Positions 55,519 to 63,058 of a stretch of DNA of 64,000 nucleotides are shown piece by piece (within the stretch, counting starts at the first letter, position 1; the number at the start of each line of letters is the position of its first letter). Location: positions 7,234-71,233 of the forward strand of contig JANNOM010000002.1 of NCBI GenBank assembly GCA_031399065.1, in the 5' to 3' direction. A program made the translations under genes and the position numbers. Source of the stretch: JADCRZ01 sp031399065. GTDB lineage: Bacteria > Bacteroidota > Bacteroidia > Chitinophagales > Chitinophagaceae. Under the pieces are notes generated by a model. It saw nothing but the letters and a program-made list of their open reading frames with translations. It was not told the DNA's origin and made no database searches.

Positions 55519-55533
55519 TCATCGCAATATGCT

Positions 55534-55968
55534 TTACAAGTTCAGGAACCGGCTTCTCACTGCTTCCGGAAGGGAGGCTATCTTCCTGCTCCTGTAATCG
55601 AAACAGATCATACCTGTTTTAGCAAAAGCAACGGGCACTATGCCGTCCGCGGTCGTCTTTTCCAGTTGGTAATAAAGGTCGAAGCCCAGTCTTGACAAAT
55701 CATCCACGGCTACGCGTGCAGTAAGCGTATCTCCATAAAACACTTCGTTTTTGAATTCGATCGCCACATCGCCCATGATAAGGCTCACGCCGTCCATATC
55801 CAGTTCCGAATATCCGAGGTGACCAAGAAATTGCATCCTTGCTTCATGGATAAGCGATAACACCGTATCGTTGCCCAGGTGGCCGCCGTAATTGATGTCT
55901 GTAATGCGTATGAGAAGGGTAGTGCTGAAGGGGAAAAAAGCAGGCAGACTTAGTTTGATTCTTGCCAT
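55534..55968 (-). CDS. Acyl-CoA thioesterase (4HBT hotdog family)
   Basis: A 144-residue hotdog-fold protein. The typical start is a strand followed by TDINYGGHLGND near 22-33, which contains the catalytic aspartate and the HLGN helix cap; IEFKNEVFYGDTL near 75-87 and the following strands complete the fold. It should hydrolyse acyl- or aryl-CoA; the substrate is unknown. ATG 55968 is chosen over one 12 bases upstream. It converges on aroE with 15 bases between. Confidence 0.85.
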   Translation of the reverse strand: MARIKLSLPAFFPFSTTLLIRITDINYGGHLGNDTVLSLIHEARMQFLGHLGYSELDMDGVSLIMGDVAIEFKNEVFYGDTLTARVAVDDLSRLGFDLYYQLEKTTADGIVPVAFAKTGMICFDYRSRKIASLPEAVRSRFLNL

Positions 55969-55986
55969 AAACAGGAACAATAATTA

Positions 55987-56850
55987 TTAATCGTTAATCA
56001 GTTCTGTAAATTCCAGTATGTCGAGGAAATTGGCGGAGGAAGGAACAAGACCCGATTGAAGGATCTTTTCACGCCACTCGACGATCAACTGTCTCCAGTT
56101 GCCGCCATCCCCCTGTTCGGCGTCCGGAAAGCCCAGATAAGGCATGGCAATCGCCAGCTTGGAAGATATCCTCGTTTGCTGCCCGTTAGGGGCCGTAATG
56201 CTTATATAATGATCGTTATCGGGGTTTATTACGCTCATATCCTGTATAGGCTCTCCCGATTCGCCCAATATCTGCCTGGCATGAATATAAACGGACTGAT
56301 CGCCTGTTACCAGGGAAGCGTCTTCTACCGGGCTGCTATGTAATGGTCTTTCGCTGCTGACGTTGCCGGTATTTTTCCTTGCCGGGTAATGCGCGTAATA
56401 ATGAGGTGGATGTAACGTGTTACCCGCTTTCGTTCTAACGGGGTGCGATTCGCGCGAATGGGTTGTTTCAGTAACGGGCCTTTGCGGCTGGTCTTTGCTG
56501 GTTATCAAACTGGCCGAAGCAATACTGTTCGTGTCTGCTTTCGGTAAATGGGTGAAATAATATACTCCTGAAAAAAACAATACTACAACGGATGCGGCAG
56601 CTATCCATCTGTAAACTGCTCTTGCCGGCAGACTGATAACCGGAGTTGCCCCGGGCTTGCTTCCGGCATCAAGTGCCGTAACAATGCTAGCCCATGCTTC
56701 AGGCGGCGGTGGTGCTTCATAGTGGTACACCCTGCCGGCAAAAGCAGGAGCACCTGCTTCGGCATCCAGGTTTTGCCGTATGGCATCCCATGCTTCCGTG
56801 GGAGGAGGCACTTCATGCGCATACATTTTATTTTTCAGGTGTTCAGACAT
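55987..56850 (-). CDS. Anti-sigma-like membrane protein with duplicated PPPxEAW motif
   Basis: A 287-residue single-pass protein. Residues about 10-62 hold two copies of a short unit, EVPPPTEAWDAIRQNLDA and EAPPPPEAWASIVTALDA. One helix follows at about 78-99. The rest is an extracytoplasmic domain with little recognisable structure (basic and histidine-rich, then SVINPDNDHYISIT). The start overlaps the sigma-factor stop by one base (TGATG). It is probably the membrane regulator of that sigma factor, by context. Confidence 0.7.
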   Translation of the reverse strand: MSEHLKNKMYAHEVPPPTEAWDAIRQNLDAEAGAPAFAGRVYHYEAPPPPEAWASIVTALDAGSKPGATPVISLPARAVYRWIAAASVVVLFFSGVYYFTHLPKADTNSIASASLITSKDQPQRPVTETTHSRESHPVRTKAGNTLHPPHYYAHYPARKNTGNVSSERPLHSSPVEDASLVTGDQSVYIHARQILGESGEPIQDMSVINPDNDHYISITAPNGQQTRISSKLAIAMPYLGFPDAEQGDGGNWRQLIVEWREKILQSGLVPSSANFLDILEFTELIND

Positions 56851-57410
56851 CACTGTTTCTGCCGGATCACCGGCCTGCGGTTTTCATCGAGAAATTCGAC
56901 CACTTTTTTTTGCAATATAGCTTTTGCCCTTGCGAGCTGGCTTTTACTGGTACCTTCCGTGATCCCCAGCAAATCGCCTATTTCTTTATGCGAATATCCT
57001 TCTATCACATACATGTTGAATACGGTGCGATAGCCGGGCGAAAGCTCCCGTACAAGTTGCACGATATCCTTTTCAGCCAGGTTATCCAGCGCAGTCCAGG
57101 ACGCATCCTCCACCGCCATTTCCTCTTTTTCACTGATGCTGTTGGTATACACTTTTTTACGGAAATGTTCGATCGAGGTATTTACAAAAACCCGCCTCAT
57201 CCATCCTTCGAACGAACCTTCGTGGCGGAACTTTTCCAGGTTCCTGAATACTTTAATAAACCCCTCCTGTAAAAGATCGCGTGCATCATCCGTATTACTG
57301 GCATACCGCAGGCATACTGCGTACATTTTTGCCGAATATTTCCGGTAGAGCGATTCCTGCATACGCCGGTCGCCCGCTATGCATCCTGTAATCAAGTCGC
57401 TGTCGCTCAT
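56850..57410 (-). CDS. ECF RNA polymerase sigma factor
   Basis: A 186-residue sigma-70 family protein of the ECF type. Region 2 contains LYRKYSAKMYAVCLRYASNTDDARDLLQ-like sequence (the DARDLLQEGFIKVF motif near 52-65). Region 4 has SPGYRTVFNMYVIEGYSHKEIG near 122-143 and the helix-turn-helix GITEGTSKSQLARAK. ATG 57410 is preferred to a GTG 24 bases upstream. It directs polymerase to a small regulon; the gene downstream is its likely anti-sigma partner. Confidence 0.92.
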   Translation of the reverse strand: MSDSDLITGCIAGDRRMQESLYRKYSAKMYAVCLRYASNTDDARDLLQEGFIKVFRNLEKFRHEGSFEGWMRRVFVNTSIEHFRKKVYTNSISEKEEMAVEDASWTALDNLAEKDIVQLVRELSPGYRTVFNMYVIEGYSHKEIGDLLGITEGTSKSQLARAKAILQKKVVEFLDENRRPVIRQKQ

Positions 57411-57468
57411 ATTTTGGTTGTCCGCTGTACTCACAAATAACCGGAATTTATTAAAATACCATAATCTA

Positions 57469-57476
57469 CAAAAATA
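57469..57476 (-). promoter_or_regulatory. -7 element TATTTTTG of the sigma/anti-sigma operon
   Basis: TATTTTTG reads from 57476 to 57469 on the minus strand, a full match, about 58 bases before ATG 57410. Confidence 0.5.
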
Positions 57477-57510
57477 TGTGTTTTAGGCAAACCGGCGTTT
57501 ACCCTTTATT

Positions 57511-58101
57511 TCAGTCCTTTTTTCCATATTCTGCCAGGAAGCGGATCAGTGATTCGGTGGCTTTTTTACGGTGACTATATCGTCCCTTTTCTTCCAGTGT
57601 CATTTGCCCGAAGCTGCGGTCACTTCCCCCGGGTATAAATACGGGATCGTACCCGAATCCGCCTTCTCCCATAGCTACCCTGGCTATGGCTCCTTCGCAA
57701 ATGCCTTCAAACAAAAACTCGTTCCCATCGAGGATCAGGGATATCACTGTTCTGAACCGTGCCTGCCGCTGGGGATTATCCCCCAATGCATGCATCAGCT
57801 TCTCGGTATTCTGTGTGCTTGTACTATTTTCCCCTGCATACCGGGCACTTTTTACGCCGGGCGCTCCATTAAGCGAAGCTACTTCCAGACCTGTATCTTC
57901 ACTGAAACAATTACTCCCCGTTATCCGGTGAATCGCTCGTGATTTTTCGCGGGCATTTTCCTCCAGGGTATCGTGTGGCTCGGGTATTTCGATGGCTATG
58001 CCGGCCTGTTGAAGGGTGATTATCTTTATCCGGTCACCCACGGCCGCCTGCACTTCGGATACTTTATGCGCATTGTTGGTGGCGAAAATCAGTTCTGTCA
58101 T
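57511..58101 (-). CDS. rdgB: RdgB/HAM1 family non-canonical purine NTP pyrophosphatase
   Basis: A 196-residue house-cleaning enzyme that hydrolyses dITP, ITP and XTP. Motifs are FATNNAHKVSEV at 5-16, FSEDTGLEVASLNGAPGV at about 66-83, and GEGGFGYDPVF near 149-159. Length is normal. It lies 12 bases downstream of an unknown gene on the same strand and is likely in its operon. Confidence 0.94.
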   Translation of the reverse strand: MTELIFATNNAHKVSEVQAAVGDRIKIITLQQAGIAIEIPEPHDTLEENAREKSRAIHRITGSNCFSEDTGLEVASLNGAPGVKSARYAGENSTSTQNTEKLMHALGDNPQRQARFRTVISLILDGNEFLFEGICEGAIARVAMGEGGFGYDPVFIPGGSDRSFGQMTLEEKGRYSHRKKATESLIRFLAEYGKKD

Positions 58102-58113
58102 GCGGCATTACTT

Positions 58114-58689
58114 TTAAACGTTAAACAACTGTTTCAGGCATAGCCATAATTTTCCTTTCAGCAGTTTTCCATCCGCGGTCTGCTGATTCAGTTTTTCCAG
58201 TTCTGGAGCCACCAATAGCGATATACCATTTCTTTCGGCGATGGTAAATGCTTCCATTCCATCCGTGATCCCTTTAAACACGCCGAATACGATAAGCTGG
58301 CGGGTACCCAGGTTCTCTTTCAGGGTATCCGGACCCGCGGGGTGCCTGGCCGCATTGATAATGGCGATATCCGCGATATTCAACTGGCAGGCTTTTAAAA
58401 TGGAAGTGAGGAACTGAAGCTGCTCCTCCGGGAGGTACACCTCGTCTTCATACTGAACAAGAATGGCCACCTGCCTGAGGTTATTTCCCAGGTATGCCGG
58501 GATGAACGGGGTTGCCGTGCTTTCACCGCTTTTAGGGGTTACCGTTTCCTGTTTCTTAAGGGCCTGTGCACCCGTATCTACCAGGCTTTTTTTGTATAAT
58601 GCCGAAATGGTAACGGGGCTCAGTATAATATCATTAAGGCTCATACTGTTGTTTTTATGGTTTTCAAAAGGAACGGAATCGGAGTTCAT
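58114..58689 (-). CDS. Protein of unknown function upstream of rdgB
   Basis: A 191-residue soluble protein if started at ATG 58689, or 176 if started at ATG 58644 (MSLNDIILSP). I see no transmembrane segment or signal. Residues from about 70 on look like an alpha/beta fold (NLRQVAILVQYEDEVYLPEEQ, ADIAIINAARHPAG, RQLIVFGVFKGITDG). The part before it is polar. I cannot name a family. It is divergent from ilvE and 12 bases upstream of rdgB. Confidence 0.6.
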   Translation of the reverse strand: MNSDSVPFENHKNNSMSLNDIILSPVTISALYKKSLVDTGAQALKKQETVTPKSGESTATPFIPAYLGNNLRQVAILVQYEDEVYLPEEQLQFLTSILKACQLNIADIAIINAARHPAGPDTLKENLGTRQLIVFGVFKGITDGMEAFTIAERNGISLLVAPELEKLNQQTADGKLLKGKLWLCLKQLFNV

Positions 58690-58714
58690 CCAAATTTTTT
58701 GTTTCTTTGTAAAA

Positions 58715-58722
58715 CAAAAATA
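58715..58722 (-). promoter_or_regulatory. -7 element TATTTTTG in the ilvE divergent gap
   Basis: TATTTTTG reads from 58722 to 58715 on the minus strand, 26 bases before ATG 58689 of the unknown gene. On the plus strand TTTCTTTG at 58702-58709 is a weaker candidate for ilvE. The two would overlap in a 40-base gap. Confidence 0.45.
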
Positions 58723-58729
58723 TAGCATT

Positions 58730-59794
58730 ATGATTGCCGCGCAGGACATATTAATCACAAAAACCGAAAGAAGTAAATTAAACGATATCCCCCTGGAGAA
58801 TATTCCTTTCGGAAAATACTTTACCGATCACATGCTGGAAGCCGAATATGAGAATGGTGAGTGGAAATCGGTCGAAATCAAACCCTACCAGCCCCTGCTG
58901 CTGGAACCTTCACTGGCCGCTATCCATTACGGGCAAGCTATATTCGAAGGCATCAAAGCCTATAAGGATGGGGAAGGCAACGCCTATATTTTCCGGCCGG
59001 AGGATAATTTTAAACGGTTCAATCTTTCTGCCGCCAGAATGAACATGCCCGAACTGCCCGAAGAGATTTTCCTCGATGGCATGAAAGCCCTCGTTAAACT
59101 GGACAAGAACTGGATCCCCGCAAAAAAAGATCATTCCCTGTATATAAGACCCTTTATGTTCAGCACCGATGCCGTATTGGGCGTAAAACCGTCGGATACG
59201 TACAAGTTCATGATCATACTGAGCCCGACCGGTCCGTACTATGCCGCTCCCATGAAGATACTGGTAGAAGAAACCTATACCCGTGCCGCACCAGGCGGAG
59301 TTGGATTTTCCAAAAACGCCGGTAATTACGGGGGAAGCATGCTGGCAGCAACCGCGGCCAAACAGCAGGGGTACGACCAGGTTCTGTGGACAGACGCATT
59401 CGAGCATAAATGGCTGCAGGAAGTGGGCGTGATGAACGTATTTTTCATCATCAATAACATCGCCATCACCCCATCGCTCGAAGAAGGCACCATCCTGAAC
59501 GGCGTTACCAGGAACACCGTTTGCACCCTTTTACAGGAGAAGGGCATACAGGTAGAGGAAAGAAAAATAAGCATAGACGAACTGATAGATGCCTATAAAG
59601 CCGGCCAGTTGCAGGAAGTATTCGGCACCGGCACCGCGGCCACCATTTCGATGATAGAGAAACTGAAGTACAAGGAGTTTATCATGGACTTCGATGTAAA
59701 TTCCTTTAAAATCAGTGCTTCGGTTAAATCTGACCTGACCGCTATCCGGGATGGTAGTGTGGTGGATACGCATGGGTGGATGGTTGCTGTTTGA
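58730..59794 (+). CDS. ilvE: Branched-chain amino-acid aminotransferase
   Basis: A 354-residue fold-type IV PLP enzyme for the last step of leucine, isoleucine and valine synthesis. ATG 58730 is chosen; the longer frame is antisense to the divergent gene. GQAIFEGIKAYK near 64-75 and the PLP lysine K195 in FSKNAGNYGGS identify the BCAT2-like group; GTGTAATIS near 301-309 is the phosphate-binding end. The fused E1 dehydrogenase at 8147 would act on the 2-oxo acids it makes. Confidence 0.94.
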   Translation: MIAAQDILITKTERSKLNDIPLENIPFGKYFTDHMLEAEYENGEWKSVEIKPYQPLLLEPSLAAIHYGQAIFEGIKAYKDGEGNAYIFRPEDNFKRFNLSAARMNMPELPEEIFLDGMKALVKLDKNWIPAKKDHSLYIRPFMFSTDAVLGVKPSDTYKFMIILSPTGPYYAAPMKILVEETYTRAAPGGVGFSKNAGNYGGSMLAATAAKQQGYDQVLWTDAFEHKWLQEVGVMNVFFIINNIAITPSLEEGTILNGVTRNTVCTLLQEKGIQVEERKISIDELIDAYKAGQLQEVFGTGTAATISMIEKLKYKEFIMDFDVNSFKISASVKSDLTAIRDGSVVDTHGWMVAV

Positions 59795-59798
59795 AAAT

Positions 59799-59825
59799 CA
59801 TCCACTCCCAAAGGGGCGGTGGATG
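59799..59825 (+). terminator. Weak hairpin after ilvE
   Basis: CATCCAC at 59799-59805 pairs with GTGGATG at 59819-59825, with CCC/GGG inside the loop. The following T-run is only three bases, so termination is uncertain. Confidence 0.45.
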
Positions 59826-59912
59826 GCTTTGTGAAAGGAGCACCACCCTATTTTAACTATGACATATAACAAATTAGATTTTGACATGTAAGTAACCGGA
59901 GTATCCAGGGAG

Positions 59913-60155
59913 ATGATCGGACGCTATGAACGCGGAGAAGTGATGCCTTCTATCGAAGTCGCTAAAAAAATAGCCGATGCAGAAGTAAGCCTCGATTACC
60001 TGGCCGGCCACAGCAACCAGACCGCCCTCGATAAACAAACGCTCCGACTCATACATGACATCGAAGAACTCGAACCCGCCGTGAAGGATAAATTACTCTT
60101 CCTGGCTAATGCCGTTATCAGAGATGCTAAAACAACTAAAGCATACAACTTATAA
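59913..60155 (+). pseudogene. XRE-family regulator, truncated N-terminus
   Basis: The 80 visible residues are the second half of a helix-turn-helix regulator: REMIGRYERGEVMPSIEVAKK is the recognition part, and DYLAGHSNQTALD...LEPAVKDKLLFLANAV is the usual C-terminal helix. The first 20-25 residues of the HTH are missing. In frame upstream are VTGVSRE, then a TAA at 59889, then a ten-residue remnant starting at 59859. KKIADAEVSLDYL also lacks one residue compared with the usual form. I read it as a decayed gene, although the remaining frame to TAA 60155 is intact. Confidence 0.6.
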
Positions 60156-60189
60156 TAAATAAAGCCGCAACGTTCGTTTCGGCTTTATT
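60156..60189 (+). terminator. Hairpin terminator after the XRE remnant
   Basis: AAATAAAGCCG at 60156-60166 pairs perfectly with CGGCTTTATTT at 60179-60189 around a 12-base loop. T-rich end on the plus strand; its mirror A-run would suit the minus strand. Confidence 0.75.
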
Positions 60190-60206
60190 TATGCCTGCTA
60201 ATAATC

Positions 60207-60617
60207 ATGAGGACATCACGTAAATACAACACGATATTAGGATACACGTTAACCGCTATAGCTCTCTTTGTTTTGTGGATTTTTATTAAACCTAAAGCTG
60301 TTATTGATCCTGTACTATTTGCGGCATCTAATATTGATAGCCTTCAAGTTACAAAAGGGGATAGCATAATTACAATTAAAGGCACAAGGGATTTGATAAA
60401 CATAAGCCATCAACTTAAAAACTTAACACCAGTAAAAGCTGATAGACTAAAGGCTAATAAAGGTCTTACATTTCTTGATTTCTTCTCAAAAAACAAAAAA
60501 CTGTCATTCACAATAATCTACAGTAGCTATGACGGGGTTATTTTCGACTTCAGATCCACTTATTATAAAAACGATAGCTTAAATAATTTGATCGTAAATC
60601 ACTTGCGTAAAAACTAA
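60207..60617 (+). CDS. Small membrane-anchored protein, unknown
   Basis: A 136-residue protein with one helix at about 11-28 (LGYTLTAIALFVLWIFI) and a mostly beta exterior domain (SLQVTKGDSIITIKGTRDLI...FTIIYSSYDGVIFDFRS). The sequence is A+T-rich, unlike the genes before 59,800. I recognise no family. It faces the convergent decayed fragment at 60624 and lies in the Rhs-cassette region, so an orphan immunity role is possible but is only inference. Confidence 0.5.
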   Translation: MRTSRKYNTILGYTLTAIALFVLWIFIKPKAVIDPVLFAASNIDSLQVTKGDSIITIKGTRDLINISHQLKNLTPVKADRLKANKGLTFLDFFSKNKKLSFTIIYSSYDGVIFDFRSTYYKNDSLNNLIVNHLRKN

Positions 60618-60623
60618 TTATTA

Positions 60624-60938
60624 TCAATGGATGTCATGACGGGTCCGTAAAATGAACTGTGTCAAAATCATTAAAGTGTTCACTTCATGCCTTTCAAAAT
60701 CATATCTATCTAACACCAAAGCCCTGTTCTGAGGCAACAAAGAACTATACACTACTCTCACTGCACCATATGAGTTGAGTAATGTCAAATCTAAACGGCC
60801 GAATGTTTGACCAATATTGTCTGTAGGAAAAGGTATACCAAAATTGATACTCCTGAAACCTCCGACTATGTTGTCAAATGTTGCCGTACTTATCAAACCT
60901 AATACAAAATCAAAATACCAACCAGATAATAGTGTCAA
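60624..60938 (-). pseudogene. Decayed coding fragment in the Rhs region
   Basis: The minus-strand frame (TTG 60938, 104 residues) reads SGWYFDFVLGLISTATFDNI, then GQTFGRLDLTLLNSYG and ALVLDRYDFE. Upstream the same frame stays open to about 61018 and encodes SENGESQVPPAKSDASDHG. Another frame just before carries SGLAANVLGQLGLG. These pieces look like a once longer protein broken by small indels. The final 20 residues lie in sequence that resembles an insertion-sequence end. I cannot name the parent. Confidence 0.4.
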
Positions 60939-61094
60939 AAATGAACCAATTCCGTGGTCAGATGCGTCACTTTTGGCTGGTGGAACTTGGCTTTCTCCAT
61001 TTTCTGATTTATTATTTATCAGTTAACTAACCTAATCCTAACTGTCCCAAAACGTTAGCGGCCAGTCCAGATATAATTTATATAATAAAAGTTG

Positions 61095-61646
61095 CTAATC
61101 TAACAGAAATTTGTCGAGGGGCTTAAAAATAGTAGTTATTCCCTTTTTTAGTCCATCCTTATACATTTTAAGATATTTCTTTGAAAGAACAGGATCACTT
61201 TCATAATACAGCCTGTACAGTTCAAATTTACTATCGTTAGTCAACTCTCTGGCGAATCCTAACCCTCTTCCATACATACCACTTCCAATATCTTTTAGTT
61301 TGGTTTTAAGGATTTTTTCAAAACAATAAATTGCAATATCCTCCTGACCGAATAATTTTCTGATTTCCCCCATTGTATATAATACTTCTGAAGAGTCAGG
61401 ATTTATAGTGAATGCTTTAATAACATATCGCTCGGCATATCTTAATTTTCTATTGTCCAAATGGTCCCTCATAGTATCATCTTCCCAAAATCTACTTTCA
61501 TCCAGGTATGTTTGAGCAATGCAATTTAGCAAGTAGTAATCTTCTTTGTAATCTAACTGTTTTATTATATCCCTTGCTTTTGCAGAATCTGAACCAACTG
61601 TATTACGATACTTTTCAAGTAATCTATTTTTGTTTAAATTAAACAC
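61095..61646 (-). CDS. TPR-like protein, probable immunity partner of the orphan Rhs tip
   Basis: A 183-residue soluble protein (GTG start) of paired helices in TPR style: YYLLNCIAQTYLDESRF near 37-53, RYAERYVIKAFTINPDSSEVLYTMGEI near 70-95, FGQEDIAIYCFEKIL. No signal peptide. The GTG lies five bases after the TAA (61652) that ends the frame-restored Rhs tip, a normal toxin-immunity spacing. Its role as immunity protein rests on this position and on the known use of helical-repeat immunity proteins; no family was recognised. Confidence 0.55.
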   Translation of the reverse strand: MFNLNKNRLLEKYRNTVGSDSAKARDIIKQLDYKEDYYLLNCIAQTYLDESRFWEDDTMRDHLDNRKLRYAERYVIKAFTINPDSSEVLYTMGEIRKLFGQEDIAIYCFEKILKTKLKDIGSGMYGRGLGFARELTNDSKFELYRLYYESDPVLSKKYLKMYKDGLKKGITTIFKPLDKFLLD

Positions 61647-62427
61647 TTATATTAGGTTTTCTTCTTCTTTTCAGCTTCTTTTTTAGCATCGGCGGCTTTT
61701 TGTTCTCTTGCTCTTCTTGCTTCTGCGGCATCATGCCTGCCAGGCTTTTTAGCACCTGAAAAATGTGATCCTCTTGTGCCCTGATTACTTCCCCCTTTTT
61801 CGTTTTACCTTGCGAAGTAGCCTGTTCCCTTTTAGCAGTTCGATCTCTCGAGGCAGCTTCTTTTGCTTGAGAATCCTTTGCATCCTTAAGCAGGTCTTTA
61901 GGTTCTTTCTTACTTAATAACAGGGAGAAAGGCGCAAGTAAAGGTAATGTTGTTGGAATTGTTATGCTAGGTACTTTTGCATTCGGAATAACTACCCCAC
62001 CACCTGGAGCATGAGGAATGAGTGCGAATGTAGCACCTAAAGCACCCAGATTTGCCGAACTCTCCACGTTTTGCATATCAGCTTCAGAATAGCCGCTAGA
62101 ACCTCCTGGCGTCATCGGCCAGGTTCCAAATGTAAAGGAATTTAATGCTCCATTTAGCGTGCTTCCGACAGAAATAAGAACGTACCTCCCTATTGTACTA
62201 ACCTCTTGGCTAACTTCTGCTGATGTAGCAGGTGAAATAATTAAACCATGTAAAATTGGCCCTGGTCCACTATCTTCAGGCTCATCTCCTAAAAAGTCTT
62301 CGTATCGAATAGGGTTATCGTAATTAGAAGCATACGGCGACCAGGCTTCCATGCTTTCTATCATTGGATCCATCTGCCTGGAAAATCCTGTTTGATTGAC
62401 CCCAGCTTGCCATTCAGCCTTGACCAC
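61639..62427 (-). CDS. Orphan Rhs C-terminal tip, truncated at 5' end, with frame break
   Basis: Residues from about 17 on match the RHS core end: MDPMIESMEAWSPYASNYDNPIRYE, comparable to DPLADQMRRWSPYNY in the Rhs gene at 63055. No RHS repeats precede it; residues 1-14 are coded by insertion-sequence DNA. The tip has a low-complexity, hydrophobic middle and a basic end. The frame breaks at a G5/A5 run (61791-61800): one base more, or a -1 slip, gives KTKKGGSNQGTRGSHFSG...RHDAAEARRAREQ and a stop at 61652, just before the TPR gene. The annotated frame ends at 61639. Confidence 0.55.
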   Translation of the reverse strand: MVKAEWQAGVNQTGFSRQMDPMIESMEAWSPYASNYDNPIRYEDFLGDEPEDSGPGPILHGLIISPATSAEVSQEVSTIGRYVLISVGSTLNGALNSFTFGTWPMTPGGSSGYSEADMQNVESSANLGALGATFALIPHAPGGGVVIPNAKVPSITIPTTLPLLAPFSLLLSKKEPKDLLKDAKDSQAKEAASRDRTAKREQATSQGKTKKGEVIRAQEDHIFQVLKSLAGMMPQKQEEQENKKPPMLKKKLKRRRKPNISV

Positions 62428-62512
62428 TTCCGCCGTTTTGACTTGACCACAGCGACCGGCAACAGCATAGCATGTTTGGCTAGATTTTGATTATTTGATT
62501 TTTAGGGGTCAA
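62396..62512. mobile_element. Short insertion-sequence remnant (IS21-like ends)
   Basis: TTGACCCC at 62396-62403 is mirrored by GGGGTCAA at 62505-62512. Two more direct copies, TTGACCAC at 62420-62427 and 62443-62450, lie inside the left end. Inverted outer ends with repeated internal TTGACC-type boxes resemble the transposase-binding ends of IS21-family elements. No istA/istB remains: only about 117 bases. It interrupts the 5' side of the orphan Rhs tip. The family is my inference. Confidence 0.45.
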
Positions 62513-62593
62513 TTTGCTCTGGTTTTAAGGGATCACACTCCCTGGCATTTCCACCTATATCAGAGACGCTAAAGGATGTAAAGCTTATGCTTC

Positions 62594-63058
62594 CTAAACC
62601 TTATACTTATTTTTTCTAATAACTACTGATTTCTTAGCCCTATCAACAATCAGTATTCGCCCATCATCGTTTTTAAGATAGTACACTATTTTAATCTTCT
62701 TCCATGATCTGCCGGTAGATGAAGTCGCTGGATTAAAAGGTTTTTTATCTATTCCTAAAGTCCAGTTAGGACTTAAGCTATTTATAGTAATAGGGATAGA
62801 ATCAAACCTTAGAAAATACCTGTCAATGTAAAAAAAAACAGTAACTCTTTTTCTAAATACACTTGCAGGTATATGTAGTATTCCTTCTTCAATGCTTCTG
62901 CTGATCGTATCGTTATTATTAATAAATTTTACAAGCGCATCTTTATAAACAATGGGCTTACTGTCAATTTCAAATTTTATATTAACGATACTATCTTGTC
63001 CAGCGGCATAATTATCTATTAATACACAGTATAATAGAGTGATTAGTATTCTCATCAT
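62594..63058 (-). CDS. Exported protein, candidate immunity protein for the Rhs tip
   Basis: A 154-residue protein with a signal peptide ending near residue 20 (YAAGQ). The rest is beta-rich (IVNIKFEIDSKPIVYKDALV, then KRVTVFFYIDRYFLRFDSIPI) with a basic tail (RAKKSVVIRKNKYKV). ATG 63058 overlaps the stop of the Rhs gene by four bases, the usual layout for a toxin and its cognate immunity gene. The export signal would place it in the periplasm. No family recognised. Confidence 0.6.
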   Translation of the reverse strand: MMRILITLLYCVLIDNYAAGQDSIVNIKFEIDSKPIVYKDALVKFINNNDTISRSIEEGILHIPASVFRKRVTVFFYIDRYFLRFDSIPITINSLSPNWTLGIDKKPFNPATSSTGRSWKKIKIVYYLKNDDGRILIVDRAKKSVVIRKNKYKV

